Made by a program: the position numbers and the translations under genes. This document shows, piece by piece, positions 1-8,519 of a stretch of 13,589 nt of DNA. Under the pieces are notes generated by a model. That model saw nothing but the letters and a program-made list of their open reading frames with translations, did no database searches and was not told where the DNA came from. Source of the stretch: Willaertia magna. Taxonomy: Eukaryota; Heterolobosea; Eutetramitea; Acrasida; Naegleriidae. Numbering within the stretch: position 1 is the stretch's first letter; each line of letters starts with the position of its first letter. The DNA is taken from positions 1 to 13,589 of the forward strand of contig CADWAF010000679.1 in NCBI GenBank assembly GCA_902984215.1, in the 5' to 3' direction.

Positions 1-820
1 GTTGCTTTAGAAACATTTGTGTCATTAGGTGTTATTGTAAGAAGATTTTTATTTTCTTATCCATTGTTATTAAATATTGTGGAACGTGTTTTAGGGTTGA
101 GTGAGAAGAATAAATTAGTGAGTGATAGATTAGATGAGATTATTGAAAGGAAACAAAAAGAATTGAAGAATGAAGGTGTTATGGATAGTAACGATTTATT
201 AAGTTTATTAGTTGAAGCAAATAATCAAGAAAAGGGATTATTATCACAACAAGAAATTAAAAGTAATGCTGCAGTTTTTGCTTTAGCTGGACATGAAACA
301 ACAGTAAGTATTGTTATTATCAATTTAAAAACATAGAAAATTAATTATATGTTTTACAATTTTTCAGTCAACTTTATTACAATGGTTAACTTACGAATTA
401 GCAAAACATCCAGAAGTGCAAGAGAGGGCAAGAAAAGAAATTGACCAAGTTTTAGAAAATAAAAGAAGCCCAACCTATGAAGATATTGGAAAATTAAATT
501 ATATCAACGCAATTATCTATGAAGGATTACGTCAACATCCACCAGTACCAACTGTTTTTAAAATAGCAAAGAAAGATGTACAAATTGGTAAATTTAAAAT
601 TCCAAAAGATACTTCTATTGCTTTATTAATCTATTCAGTTAATAGAAGTGAAAAACTTTATGAAAATCCAACAGAATTTAAACCTGAAAGATTTTTAGAT
701 AATGAAGTACGTCAAAAAATTCAACACGATTTTACATGGATTCCATTTTCAATGGGTTCAAGAAAGTGTATTGGATTTCAATTGATGATTTTTCAGAAAT
801 TGAAAAGAATCAAGAAATAA
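1..820 (+). CDS. Cytochrome P450, C-terminal half, two exons, truncated at both ends
   Basis: Heme-thiolate monooxygenase fragment. The reading frame is already open at base 1. Exon 1 is 1-303, a 64-base GT-AG intron (304-367, phase 0) follows, and exon 2 is 368-820 (TAA), giving 251 visible residues. The family motifs come in the right order: the I-helix oxygen-activation motif AGHETT directly before the intron (residues 96-101), the K-helix ExxR as EGLR (about 153-156), PERF (about 207-210), and the heme loop FSMGSRKCIG (about 228-237) with the cysteine ligand near 235. P450s normally continue about 50 residues beyond this cysteine through the L helix; here only 16 unrelated-looking residues follow before the stop. 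The 3' end overlaps the opposite BTB gene by 11 bases. Substrate and CYP family cannot be told. The family assignment is very safe; a functional product is unlikely from this 3' end. Confidence 0.93.
304..367 (+). other. Spliceosomal intron in the P450 gene
   Basis: It starts with the donor GTAAGTATT and ends in a pyrimidine-rich acceptor TTTTTCAG, 64 bases in all. Removing it joins AGHETT to STLLQWLTYELAKHP in phase 0, which is the normal P450 continuation from the I helix into the J helix. Left in, the frame meets TAG at 334-336. Confidence 0.92.
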
Positions 821-1352
821 TCTTTCCAATATAAATAAAATCAATCATTTTTATAAATAATTCTTCATCTTCTTCAATTGTCATTTCATTATTATTTATT
901 TCAATCATTCTTTCAAATAATTTACATTCTTTTTGTAAAACTTCTTTGTGACCATGAATAATCTTTTCTAATTTTGGCAAACGAATTGTAAAATCAGTTT
1001 CAAGTAAAACCTTTTCATTGTTTTCATTATGTTCAATAATATATTTAATTTCGTTATTTTCTTGTTGTTTTTCGGTAAATAAATATTTACAATTTTCATT
1101 TTTGTAAAGAAAATAATAAACGTCTTTAAAATATGTAAATAGTACTTCTTTTTCAATAAAATTATTTGGTTTTCTAAACTTAAATAATTCCCTTTGATTA
1201 TCATTGTCATCTTGTTTAAAGTAATGTGATTTTTTGTCATTTTCAAGAGATTGCAACAATTCGTTATTGCTGTGTAAAGAAGATTTATTTGTTTTATTAA
1301 ATGGAATAAAACCCAAATGTTCTTCCATATCTTTTATATCTTGAGCATTCAT
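810..1352 (-). CDS. BTB/POZ-domain protein, C-terminally truncated
   Basis: A 180-residue protein on the - strand, starting at the ATG at 1352 and ending in TGA at 810-812. Residues 1-115 are Asn/Lys/Glu-rich and match nothing I recognise. From about 117 the sequence looks like a BTB fold: an FTIRLPKLEKIIHGHKEVLQ stretch (the usual 'hHkxvL' core), then KECKLFERMI, an acidic turn, and LFIKMIDFIYIGKI (the 'hLxYiYtGki' strand-helix). A full BTB domain is about 100 residues and continues two or three helices beyond 'YxGki', so about a third is missing. BTB proteins usually dimerise and often serve as cullin-3 adaptors; nothing here shows a partner domain. It faces the P450 fragment tail to tail, and both are truncated at the same place. 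It shares a very short upstream gap with the divergent BRCT-kinase gene. Confidence 0.72.
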   Translation of the reverse strand: MNAQDIKDMEEHLGFIPFNKTNKSSLHSNNELLQSLENDKKSHYFKQDDNDNQRELFKFRKPNNFIEKEVLFTYFKDVYYFLYKNENCKYLFTEKQQENNEIKYIIEHNENNEKVLLETDFTIRLPKLEKIIHGHKEVLQKECKLFERMIEINNNEMTIEEDEELFIKMIDFIYIGKIIS

Positions 1353-1425
1353 GGTTGATTTATTTTTTTAATAAAAAAATTAAAAAGTTTAATTATGGAT
1401 TTTGATTGTAAACTAGTAAGCAAGA
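1353..1425. promoter_or_regulatory. Compact divergent promoter region between the BTB and BRCT-kinase genes
   Basis: The - strand BTB start (1352) and the + strand kinase start (ATG at 1426, or 1395 if an extra intron is used) are 42-73 bases apart. The first 42 bases are almost pure A/T with T-runs and A-runs on opposite sides (TTTATTTTTTTAATAAAAAAATT), a common arrangement in AT-rich genomes. No defined TATA or factor site can be claimed. Confidence 0.4.
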
Positions 1426-4400
1426 ATGGATTGCAGTACTGCAATATTAACAACTCTTGAAATTGCCACAACTAGTGTGCTCAGTTTATTAGGTTTAAAG
1501 TTTACAAACTGTCAACCACTAAACTTTCTCCCGCCAAGTAACAATGTTAAAAAAAATTTAAAAAAAATGGGAGTGTTTGATGCAACAACAATTGGCATTG
1601 TGGGGATATGTGGCGTAGAAAGAAAAAAGATAGTGGATAGCATTGAAGGACAGGGAGGAAAAACTGTAACCTCAGTCAGTAATTCAGTGAAATTTCTCAT
1701 TACATCTGCTCCTGTAAACATGAAATTATGTGCAGTAAAAAAAGCAATAGAGCTTAAAAAGCCTATTATAAAACCGGAATTTATAACTGAATGTATTCAA
1801 CAAAACAAACTGTAAGTATATTTGCTTTCTCTAAAATTTACTAAAATTATTAATAGTTTGGGTTGGGAGGGTTATAGGTATGTGTTATTTTTTAATTATT
1901 TGCTTTGTTTAACTTAAAAGACACGAAATAGAGGAAAAGAAAAGAAAATCCGAAGAACAGAATAAATGTTTGCCTCTAAAAAAGAAAAAATCAGATTTAA
2001 ATTGCGAATCACCAACAACACCTCAAAAAACAACATACGATTATTCATCAGATGATACAACACAAGAATTTGTAAACAATCCTACTATTGAGAAAATGGT
2101 AGCTGGACTGAATATTCCTTTAAAAGATAAACCAGATATTTATAATTTTTGTAATAGTTATCTTATACATTGGAATATAAATGAGTTTACGTGGTTTGTA
2201 CCAAAAGAAGATAATAATGAACTAGTTGAGAAAATAAAAGTTCAAATAGAAAATGAAATTAATCAACCCTCTCAACAACAAGGATTCCAATTGACTACAC
2301 CTTTTTATTATTTACATAAGCATAAATATGTATTCAATGATAATTCTGTAGAAATGACAAAACAAATAGTGATAGCTCCTATTCTTATGTATAACTATAA
2401 TAGTAACCTTGTTTTAGGTACAGATAAAAGAATTAAATTTGCTGAATTGACAGATTTAAAACAAAAAGAAAATTTTGAAAAATCAAATTATCTTCAAGCT
2501 GACTTAACCTTTAGATATAAAATTAACGGTGAACAACCTTACATATACATCGGCAAACATAAATCTAAGCCATGCTCCACTGCGATGGATCATGAAGATT
2601 TAAAAAAATTGTTAATGGTAATGAGAAGTTGTCTCAAGAACAGAGCTCATAAAACACACAAAGAAGATATTGAAAAATTGGTAATCTATGGAGGATTAGT
2701 GGCTAATTGTACATTTTATTTATTTGAAATGGTACCTATACTAGTTGAAGAAAAGTCCCTTTTGTATAGAGTTAGTCATGTTTCATATGATCTTTTAGAA
2801 CCAAAGGATTGTGCAACTTTATTTATAAATCTACAACAAACATTTAACAAAATTTTTCAAACTAAGATTAGAGCAGCAAAACAACAATCCACGCTTTTGA
2901 ATATAGAGAAAGCGAAGAAACAAACTTATTCAACTTTTAAGAGAATTGTTAATTTCAAAAATTTTAGTTTCGCTGCTTACCAAGCAATTGTCGCGTTAGA
3001 TAAGGCAGAAAAAATCAATAGTCTTATAAATGAATTGTTAGAAAAACATAATATTATTGATATTTTTATATTTATTAAGAAGTTGTCAGTTATTGAAACC
3101 ACTTTATTTTTTACAGAAAGATTATCTCATTATTATCGTATTCTTGTTATGATAATAGAAGAAGAATCATTTTCATCTTATTTATTGCATAATAAGATTC
3201 ATAAAAATGAAAATAATAAGGACTGCGCAATTTTTATAGCATACAAAGTAGAAAATGATCTAGTCGAAATACAACAAGCAACAATTAAAACAGAATATGC
3301 ACAAAAATTATTGAAGGACGTAATTTACTTTACTTCTGACAATGAATTACAACCCAAATATGAAAATGCTTCTTTAAATATTTCTGAAAAAAGTGAAAAA
3401 ATTCAACAACAACGAAATGAGTCGTTTACAAATAGTGTATTTTTATTTAACGATTTAAATCTAGATTCTACATTTGGTAAATTTGGGTTGTCAGATGTTT
3501 GGAATATTTCAGAAATTACAAAGAATCATTGCACGTCTATTTATTTAAATGGACATTCAATTCTTAAAAATGAATGCGGAAAAGTATTTATGAAAATGAC
3601 AAAATTTGAAGAAAACTTATTACCAAGTGATTTGGTTTTAAAACATATAATGAATAATAGCCAATCTAAATATATATGTAAGATATTTAGAAGTGATTTT
3701 ATTTGCCATGAATCTGAACTAATGAAATTATTAAAATCTAAAGGATATTTTCTTGACTTTGATAACAAATTTAAAGGAAGTGAAGGAATATATTATACTA
3801 TATGCGAAAAGCTGGAAGATAAATCAGTTTATTTTGAGTTATTAACAACTCAAAAATCATTAAAGGTCCAGTTTATGTTATTATTGACCTTTTTTAAAGC
3901 TTGTTTGAAAGGATTACAATATTTACATAAAGAATTGAATATTGTTCATGGGGATTTGTCTATTGAAAATATATTATTTAGACCTGTTTTAAGCAATAGT
4001 GATAAAAGTGGTAATGTAAAAAATTATGATCCAGTAATTATTGATTTTGATTTTTCAGAATTTATTAACTCAAAACCTGCAAATAATTTTAGACCAGGCA
4101 CCTTTCCTTATCAACATGTGCTCGAAGTAGAAGATTTAAGACAACGAGATTTATATTCACTTGGTATTATTTTTGCAGAATATATACGGTTTTTAATGGA
4201 GGGAGAAGAGAAATTCTTATTTTTTGACTTTGAGCCGAACGCTTTTCAATTTTTATTTGCAGCTTCTGAATATAAAAATTCTATAATTAATTTCTTTAAA
4301 GAAAAGATTAATTGTTTAAAAGGATTTGAACACACTTTTATGTTAAAGACTTGTAAATTGATTTCTGCATTAATTAATTTACAAGTGAAAGATGCAGATG

Positions 4401-4465
4401 AAGGTTTGGAAATGGTGAAGAAAATTATTAAGGAATGTAACGAATGGAATAATAATAATTACTGA
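1426..4465 (+). CDS. BRCT domain + middle region + C-terminal protein kinase (two-exon gene)
   Basis: Exon 1 is 1426-1811, a 109-base intron follows (1812-1920), and exon 2 is 1921-4465 (TGA): about 976 residues. Residues about 50-128 read as a BRCT domain, a phosphopeptide/protein-binding module of DNA-damage proteins: an IGIVGICG strand, QGGKT (the conserved GG turn), KFLITSA, a helix with KKAIELKKP and a final IIKPEFITECI (the usual W is F). Two basic clusters (KKRK near 135, KKKK near 150) look like a bipartite NLS. The middle contains ADLTF (D about 323) and YIYIGKHKSK (about 337-345), faintly like a PD-(D/E)XK nuclease fold without the usual Glu. The kinase spans about 660-930: VFMKM (Lys about 687), HGDLSIEN for HRDxxxxN (Asp about 807), DFD for DFG (Asp about 837), and RDLYSLGIIF. 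The HGD/DFD variants resemble fungal FunK1-like or Crinkler-associated kinases (inference). An alternative start at 1395 with an intron 1416-1500 would give about 958 residues. Confidence 0.82.
1812..1920 (+). other. Spliceosomal intron joining the BRCT exon to the kinase exon
   Basis: The donor is GTAAGTATA; the acceptor lies after TTTAACTTAAAAG, with TTTAAC as a possible branch site. Removing 109 bases joins CT to A (a Leu codon, phase 2) and continues in frame as LHEIEEKKRKSEEQNKC into the long downstream ORF, which has no ATG of its own near its 5' end. Left in, the BRCT frame stops at once with TAA at 1813-1815. Confidence 0.88.
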
Positions 4466-4812
4466 GCAATACTCTAATTTGAAATTTAACAATCATATGA
4501 ATGAAGAAAACTAATATCCAAACTGGAATAATAGCGATTACAAAGACTGTAAGGGCCTATTATTTTGAAGCAACTTGAGTGCTAACTGCTAATCTAGCTT
4601 CAACTATGTTTTGTTTCATTGTAAAAGTCTACACTAACTGATAGTATATAATGAAAATCTGTAATTTATAAAACAATTATTTTTTCCAACAAAATTTACA
4701 TGTAATTCTAAAAGCAAAATTTGATATTCTTTTATATCTGGAATGTTTGGGTTTGCATTCATGATTTGCTAAAAGTATTTACAAAATTATTTTATGTCAA
4801 AATTTAAAAAAA
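4466..4812. other. Spacer between the kinase and F-box genes
   Basis: AT-rich, 347 bases, no supported ORF on either strand. At about 4518-4545 there is a degenerate echo of the kinase gene's last codons (TGGAATAATAGCGATTAC against TGGAATAATAATAATTAC), which may be a short local duplication. It presumably holds the kinase 3' UTR and the F-box promoter; no specific signal is evident. Confidence 0.4.
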
Positions 4813-5139
4813 ATGGAACAATTATCAAATGATGAGTGGAGTGCTGTTTTTTGTTTTTTAGAAATAGATGACGTTTTAAAGAATTGTTGTTTAACTTGTT
4901 TACATTTTTATAAAATTATTACCAATGAAAATACGGAAATATCACAAAGAATAAATTATTTAAAAAATTTAAATAATTCAGTAATTGATTATAATTTAAA
5001 TATTGACAACAATTATCTTTTTGATTTTTTAACAATTTCTTGTCGTTTACAAAAGTTACCATGTAATTTTATTGAAAATAATTTTTTAGATAAAAATATT
5101 AAACCAAATTATTGGAGCAGAAAAAATGAAAAATTTTGA
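4813..5139 (+). CDS. Small F-box-like protein
   Basis: A 108-residue ORF from ATG 4813 (after an A-run, as usual in AT-rich genomes) to TGA 5137-5139. The first 40 residues follow the F-box pattern: MEQLSNDEWSAVFCFLEIDD then VLKNCCLTCLHFYKIITNE, i.e. the L..e....iF.fL...dl.....vc..w proline-poor variant. F-box proteins bind Skp1 and bring substrates to SCF ubiquitin ligases. The remaining residues are Asn/Leu/Ile-rich with no LRR, WD or Kelch repeat, and the substrate-binding part seems absent, so this is either a minimal F-box protein or a 3'-truncated one. The sequence after the stop soon becomes low-complexity A/T repeats, which favours truncation or decay. GC is clearly above the flanks. 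The F-box call rests on pattern only. Confidence 0.55.
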   Translation: MEQLSNDEWSAVFCFLEIDDVLKNCCLTCLHFYKIITNENTEISQRINYLKNLNNSVIDYNLNIDNNYLFDFLTISCRLQKLPCNFIENNFLDKNIKPNYWSRKNEKF

Positions 5140-5473
5140 TATTAATATTAAATTTTGATTATCAAAATGAATCTCATTTTTTGAGATTTTACCGCGTTTT
5201 TAAAATTTTAAAAAATTTCAAATTTACAGTTTGCCAAAATCGTGATTTTAAAAAAATTAAAATTTTGAAATCCATAAGGCTTTTTTTTATTTGTGTCAAT
5301 TTTTACAATCTTGGAATCCTAAGAATGTCTTGTTTCATTTAGAATGTTGAATTTTTTATAGAATAACTTATACACATAACTCATTTCATTCAAAACAAAC
5401 TCATTCTATTCAGAACAAAAACATTTAAAAAAAAACATAAAAATGATGAGTTTTATTTATTTATTTATTAAAA
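5140..5473. other. AT-rich spacer with T/A-run repeats
   Basis: It contains near-palindromic A/T runs around 5190-5275 (TTTTAAAATTTTAAAAAATTTC, later AAAATTAAAATTTTGAAATCC) and the 20-base tandem pair at 5379-5418. The open frame at 5136-5342 has no ATG, and its composition is that of the runs, so I do not treat it as a gene. Confidence 0.4.
5379..5418. repeat. 20-base tandem repeat, two units
   Basis: ACTCATTTCATTCAAAACAA (5379-5398) is followed directly by ACTCATTCTATTCAGAACAA (5399-5418): 16 of 20 identical. It resembles in layout the 20-base repeat at 7411-7470. Confidence 0.6.
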
Positions 5474-6052
5474 ATGTTTCACCTATTTATCACATTAGAA
5501 CAAACCATTTATTATGAAATATGTTCTAAAGAAGATAGTAATCAAATATTTTTCCATTTATTTGGATCATCTAGAGAAGTAATTGATTTGTAAATAGTTA
5601 TATATATATATTATTTTAAACATAAAAAAGAAATTACAAAATTTTCTACTAGAATCAAAAATATAGTTCTTCAAATAAATTATTATGCAAAATGGTATCT
5701 TTTTTTAAATAAAAAAAGAGATTTTTTAATATATCATCTTCTTTTTTTTCTCATCTAAAAAAAGAACTTATAATATTATTAACAAAATCATAATTCCCAA
5801 GAACTACACTTAATTTAAGTAAAATTAATTTGCATATTTTTGCTCAAACAGTAACTATTGATGAATGAATTTCAAAATGTTGTAATAGTTTATAATTTAA
5901 TATCAATAAAAATAGAAAAATCAAATCTTCTACAAGAAAAATTATATAATTATATTCATCCTCATTATCAAACTACAAAAAGAAGTCATAATGCAGAAAT
6001 TATGCCTTGTATTCATTATAGTGTAAACTTTACCAAAATTAATGTGGAATGA
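5474..6052 (+). pseudogene. Shredded coding relic, product not recognised
   Basis: Several short stretches read like protein but in different frames. They include 5474-5593 (39 residues from an ATG, beginning MFHLFITLEQTIYYEICSKE), about 5650-5755 (containing VLQINYYAKWYLFLNKKRDF), about 5755-5860 (containing FPRTTLNLSKINLHIFAQTV), and 5861-6052 (63 residues from ATG, containing SHNAEIMPCIHYSVNFTKIN). They follow one another on the + strand with stops and frame changes between them, which fits one decayed gene better than four small ones. The last piece runs up to and stops inside the left edge of the palindrome at 6043. No domain is recognised; a transposon-encoded protein is possible. Coordinates of the internal pieces are approximate. 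Confidence 0.4.
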
Positions 6053-6769
6053 CTAGATATAATTAGATTACAAAAATTATAATCAAAATCAAGTGGTCTG
6101 CTGCTTGATAATAAATAATTATAATAAAAAAATATTTTTTTTAAAAATACAAATAATAGTCTTTTATTTTAAATAAAATTTGTTTTTTTAAATTTTTTAA
6201 TTTCACTAAAAAAAACCCCTTACTTTTTGCCTTTTTTGAATGCTCAATAAAATCGCTTAAAATTAAATAACGTTTTTTTAAATTTTTACAATAAAAAATT
6301 AAATCTTTATAAAAATTAAAATATGAAAAACATTATTTAACAATATATTATTGATCTAGTATATAATTATTAAATAATATTCGTTCAGTTAAATTATAGT
6401 TTTGTATAAAATAATTTTAATACTGAGCTGATATTATTAATAATTATAAACTAAATCAATAACATATTGTTAAATGATGCATTTTATATTTTAAATGTTT
6501 TAAATAATTGATTTTTTTATTGTAAAAATTTAAAAAATCATTGTTTAATTTTAAGTGACTTTATTGGGTGTGTAAAAAAGGTAAAAAGTAAGGGGTTTTT
6601 TTTAGTGAAATTAAAAAATTTAAAAAAACAAATTTTATTTAAATTGAATGACTGTTATTTGTATTTTTAAAAAAAATATTTTTTTATTATAATTATTTAT
6701 TATCAAGTCAACAAATCACTTGATTTTGATTACAATTTTTGTAATCTAATTATATCTGGTCATCCTACA
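6043..6769. mobile_element. Large near-perfect palindrome (foldback/MITE-like element)
   Basis: The left arm starts TGTGGAATGACTAGATATAA and the right arm ends TTATATCTGGTCATCCTACA, its reverse complement with few changes. Pairing runs inward (base n pairs with about 12812-n) almost to the centre near 6406, leaving a loop of only tens of bases. By eye the outer 180 bases of the arms agree at about 90 %, including a conserved GC-richer block (AAACCCCTTACTTTTT at about 6213-6228, and its complement at about 6583-6598). Agreement falls nearer the centre. Many differences are transitions. There is no ORF inside. A clear target-site duplication is not visible; TAA-like bases border both ends. It fits a non-autonomous foldback element or MITE. 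Confidence 0.85.
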
Positions 6770-6773
6770 ATAA

Positions 6774-7379
6774 GAATAGATATATTAGTTAAAAGAAAAC
6801 TCAATTTATTACAATAAAATGAATTCAAAGAATAAAAAAAAGGTTTATTTGTTGTGTTAATTGATATTTTAAAATTTAATCTACAACATTAAGAAGGTCT
6901 TTGTTTAGATGTTAGTTAATTATTTAAGAGTAGTTGCTAAAAAAACTATTATAATAACAAATAACTCTTTAAAATATATAACTAAAGGATTAGCTTTAGT
7001 TTCTAATTTAAATTTACAAGGTCAAAAAGAATTAATTGGAGTTTCAAGAAATAGAGGTAGTTTAATAATAAAAAATAAAAAATCAAAGAACAAAAAACTT
7101 ATACAAAAAGAAAAACAATATAATAAATAATTCAAATCATTTAGAAAACAAACTGAAGATTGAAATAATAAATTAAAAGAATTTGAAATTATGGGAAGTA
7201 TTTTTAGAGGAAATTACAAAATGATTGATTATTGGGTAAAATTTTGTTGTGAATTATTAAAGTGTAAATTATTTATTGAAAATGGACTTTTTGAAAAGAT
7301 TGATTAGAAGATTCTATTTAATGAAAGTAATGAAGAAATTAATAAAAAAAGAAAAAAATTAGCAGTAAAAAAAAATTAA
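6774..7379 (+). pseudogene. Decayed coding region right of the palindrome, product not recognised
   Basis: From 6909 one frame stays protein-like to 7379, broken by TAA (7128-7130), TGA (7161-7163) and TAG (7305-7307). The longest piece, 6909-7127, is 73 residues from an ATG and very Lys/Asn-rich, containing LVNYLRVVAKKTIIITNNSL and GQKELIGVSRNRGSLI. Later pieces include EFEIMGSIFRGNYKMIDYWV and KFCCELLKCKLFIENGLF. Between 6774 and 6905 a different frame is coding-like (GLFVVLIDILKFNLQ, again broken by TAA). GC is above the flanking spacer. I cannot name a family. It may be the 3' part of the relic that ends at 6052, with the palindrome lying between. Confidence 0.4.
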
Positions 7380-7410
7380 ATAAAATATTACATATAACAA
7401 ATTACATAAA

Positions 7411-7470
7411 ATAAAAATATTCCACACAAAACAAAAATATTCCACCCAAAATAAAAATGTTCAATAGTGT
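7411..7470. repeat. 20-base tandem repeat, about three units
   Basis: ATAAAAATATTCCACACAAA, ACAAAAATATTCCACCCAAA and a decayed third unit ATAAAAATGTTCAATAGTGT follow head to tail. It lies just after the pseudogene at 6774-7379. Confidence 0.6.
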
Positions 7471-7572
7471 AATAAAAAATTTCAATAATAAATGCAACAT
7501 TTAAAATGAAATAAAACATTTTAATTATTACTTTATATGCTGTTATTTGCTATTGTTTAAATTAGAGCTGCT

Positions 7573-7669
7573 TTTTTTGTAATAAATTGTTGGTTTTAAA
7601 AATTATAAATGTAGTTCTTCGATTTGTTTTAAATAATAAATTTTAAAACCAACAACTAATTACAAAGAA
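7573..7669. repeat. 97-base inverted repeat (hairpin)
   Basis: The left arm contains TTGTAATAAATTGTTGGTTTT (7578-7598) and the right arm AAAACCAACAACTAATTACAA (7645-7665). They pair about the centre at 7621 with a couple of mismatches; the stem is about 34 bases and the loop about 30. It may be a very short MITE or a transcribed hairpin. Confidence 0.7.
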
Positions 7670-8065
7670 CTTTAAAATTATTTTTATTATTTTATTTTGT
7701 TATTATTAATTTTTATATGAATGTTTGACATATTATTTATTTAAAAAAATTTATTTAAAAATAACTATTAAAGTACTTATGTATATATTGTATATAGTTT
7801 TTTGCAAGTAAATTGTATTATAATTAATATGATTTTATTTGTTGTAAAAATTTTTGGATATTAATACTATATTGTACTTATTAACAAGCAAACTTAATAT
7901 AATTAGTAACGTGTAGGTTTAAGGAGATTGTAAAAATATTTTTTAAAAATTTATGTTAAATTTTGGTACTTTTTTTAAATAAATTTTTAAAACTGTAAAA
8001 TTTTGTGCTTTTTTTAAATTAATTTAGAGTAAAATTTTTGATTTAGGTTGAGAGTAAAATTTTTA
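7670..8065. repeat. AT-rich spacer with a degenerate repeated unit
   Basis: Around 7955-8035 a unit of about 40 bases with the core TTTTG(G/T)(T/G)(A/C)CTTTTTTTAAAT is seen twice (cores near 7965 and 8005). A third copy occurs near 8625-8650 (TTTTGTACTTTTTTTAAATT). No coding frame is supported. Confidence 0.45.
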
Positions 8066-8150
8066 ACTTTATGTTTTTTAAAAAATTTTGACAAATTTTT
8101 TATATTAGTGAGCGTAAAAAGGGAATAAGGATAAGGGAAGAAAAAATGAG
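8066..8150 (+). repeat. Dispersed direct repeat, copy A
   Basis: It begins ACTTTATGTTTTTTAAAAAA and continues through AAATTTTTTATATTAGTGAG to a purine-rich AAAAAATGAG end. A second copy lies at 8999-9074. Confidence 0.7.
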
Positions 8151-8212
8151 AGTAGAATTTTGTAATTTTGTTGAAATTTTTAAATTGTTTATTTAGATGA
8201 GTAAAAATAATA

Positions 8213-8345
8213 AGAATAGTGAGTGTATATTTGAGAATATTGTATTTTTATTAAACTTGTTTGTGTTAGTGAGTGTATATTTGAGGATATTGTATTTTTT
8301 TAATTTTGTTAGTAAGAATTGTTATATTAGTGAGTATATATTAAA
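8213..8345 (+). repeat. Degenerate tandem repeat with AGTGAGTGTATATTTGA core
   Basis: AGTGAGTGTATATTTGA occurs at 8218-8234 and again at 8268-8284, each followed by (A)ATATTGTATTTTT; a shortened AGTGAGTATATATT follows at 8329. Unit length is 50-61 bases. The open frame through this block (8197-8442) is explained by the repeat and is not called as a gene. Confidence 0.55.
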
Positions 8346-8519
8346 TTTAAAAATAAACACATTTAAATTTATTCATTCAAGTAAGTCTCATAATTTTAAA
8401 ATTGTAAATTCAATTTTCACAATTTACAAATTAATTTTATAACTAACAAATACAATAAATTAATTGTAATTTATTAAAAAATTGATTAATTAATTATATT
8501 TTAAAAATACATAATTATT

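Noticed and set aside
968..1246. 92-codon ORF on the - strand
   Set aside because: It lies wholly inside the BTB gene in another frame, is Lys/Ile-rich with no motif, and is a shadow.
1512..1721. 69-codon - strand ORF opposite the BRCT exon
   Set aside because: Antisense shadow; the + frame shows BRCT hallmarks and splices cleanly.
3541..3768. 75-codon - strand ORF opposite the kinase
   Set aside because: Antisense shadow of the kinase N-lobe coding sequence.
5136..5342. 68-codon + ORF after the F-box gene
   Set aside because: No ATG start; it follows A/T runs and shows no domain.
5379..7470. CRISPR-like array from the 20-base repeats
   Set aside because: Units are head to tail without spacers, only two or three copies, in a eukaryotic context.
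8197..8442. 81-codon + ORF
   Set aside because: It is generated by the tandem repeat with the AGTGAGTGTATATTTGA core; the peptide repeats along with the DNA.
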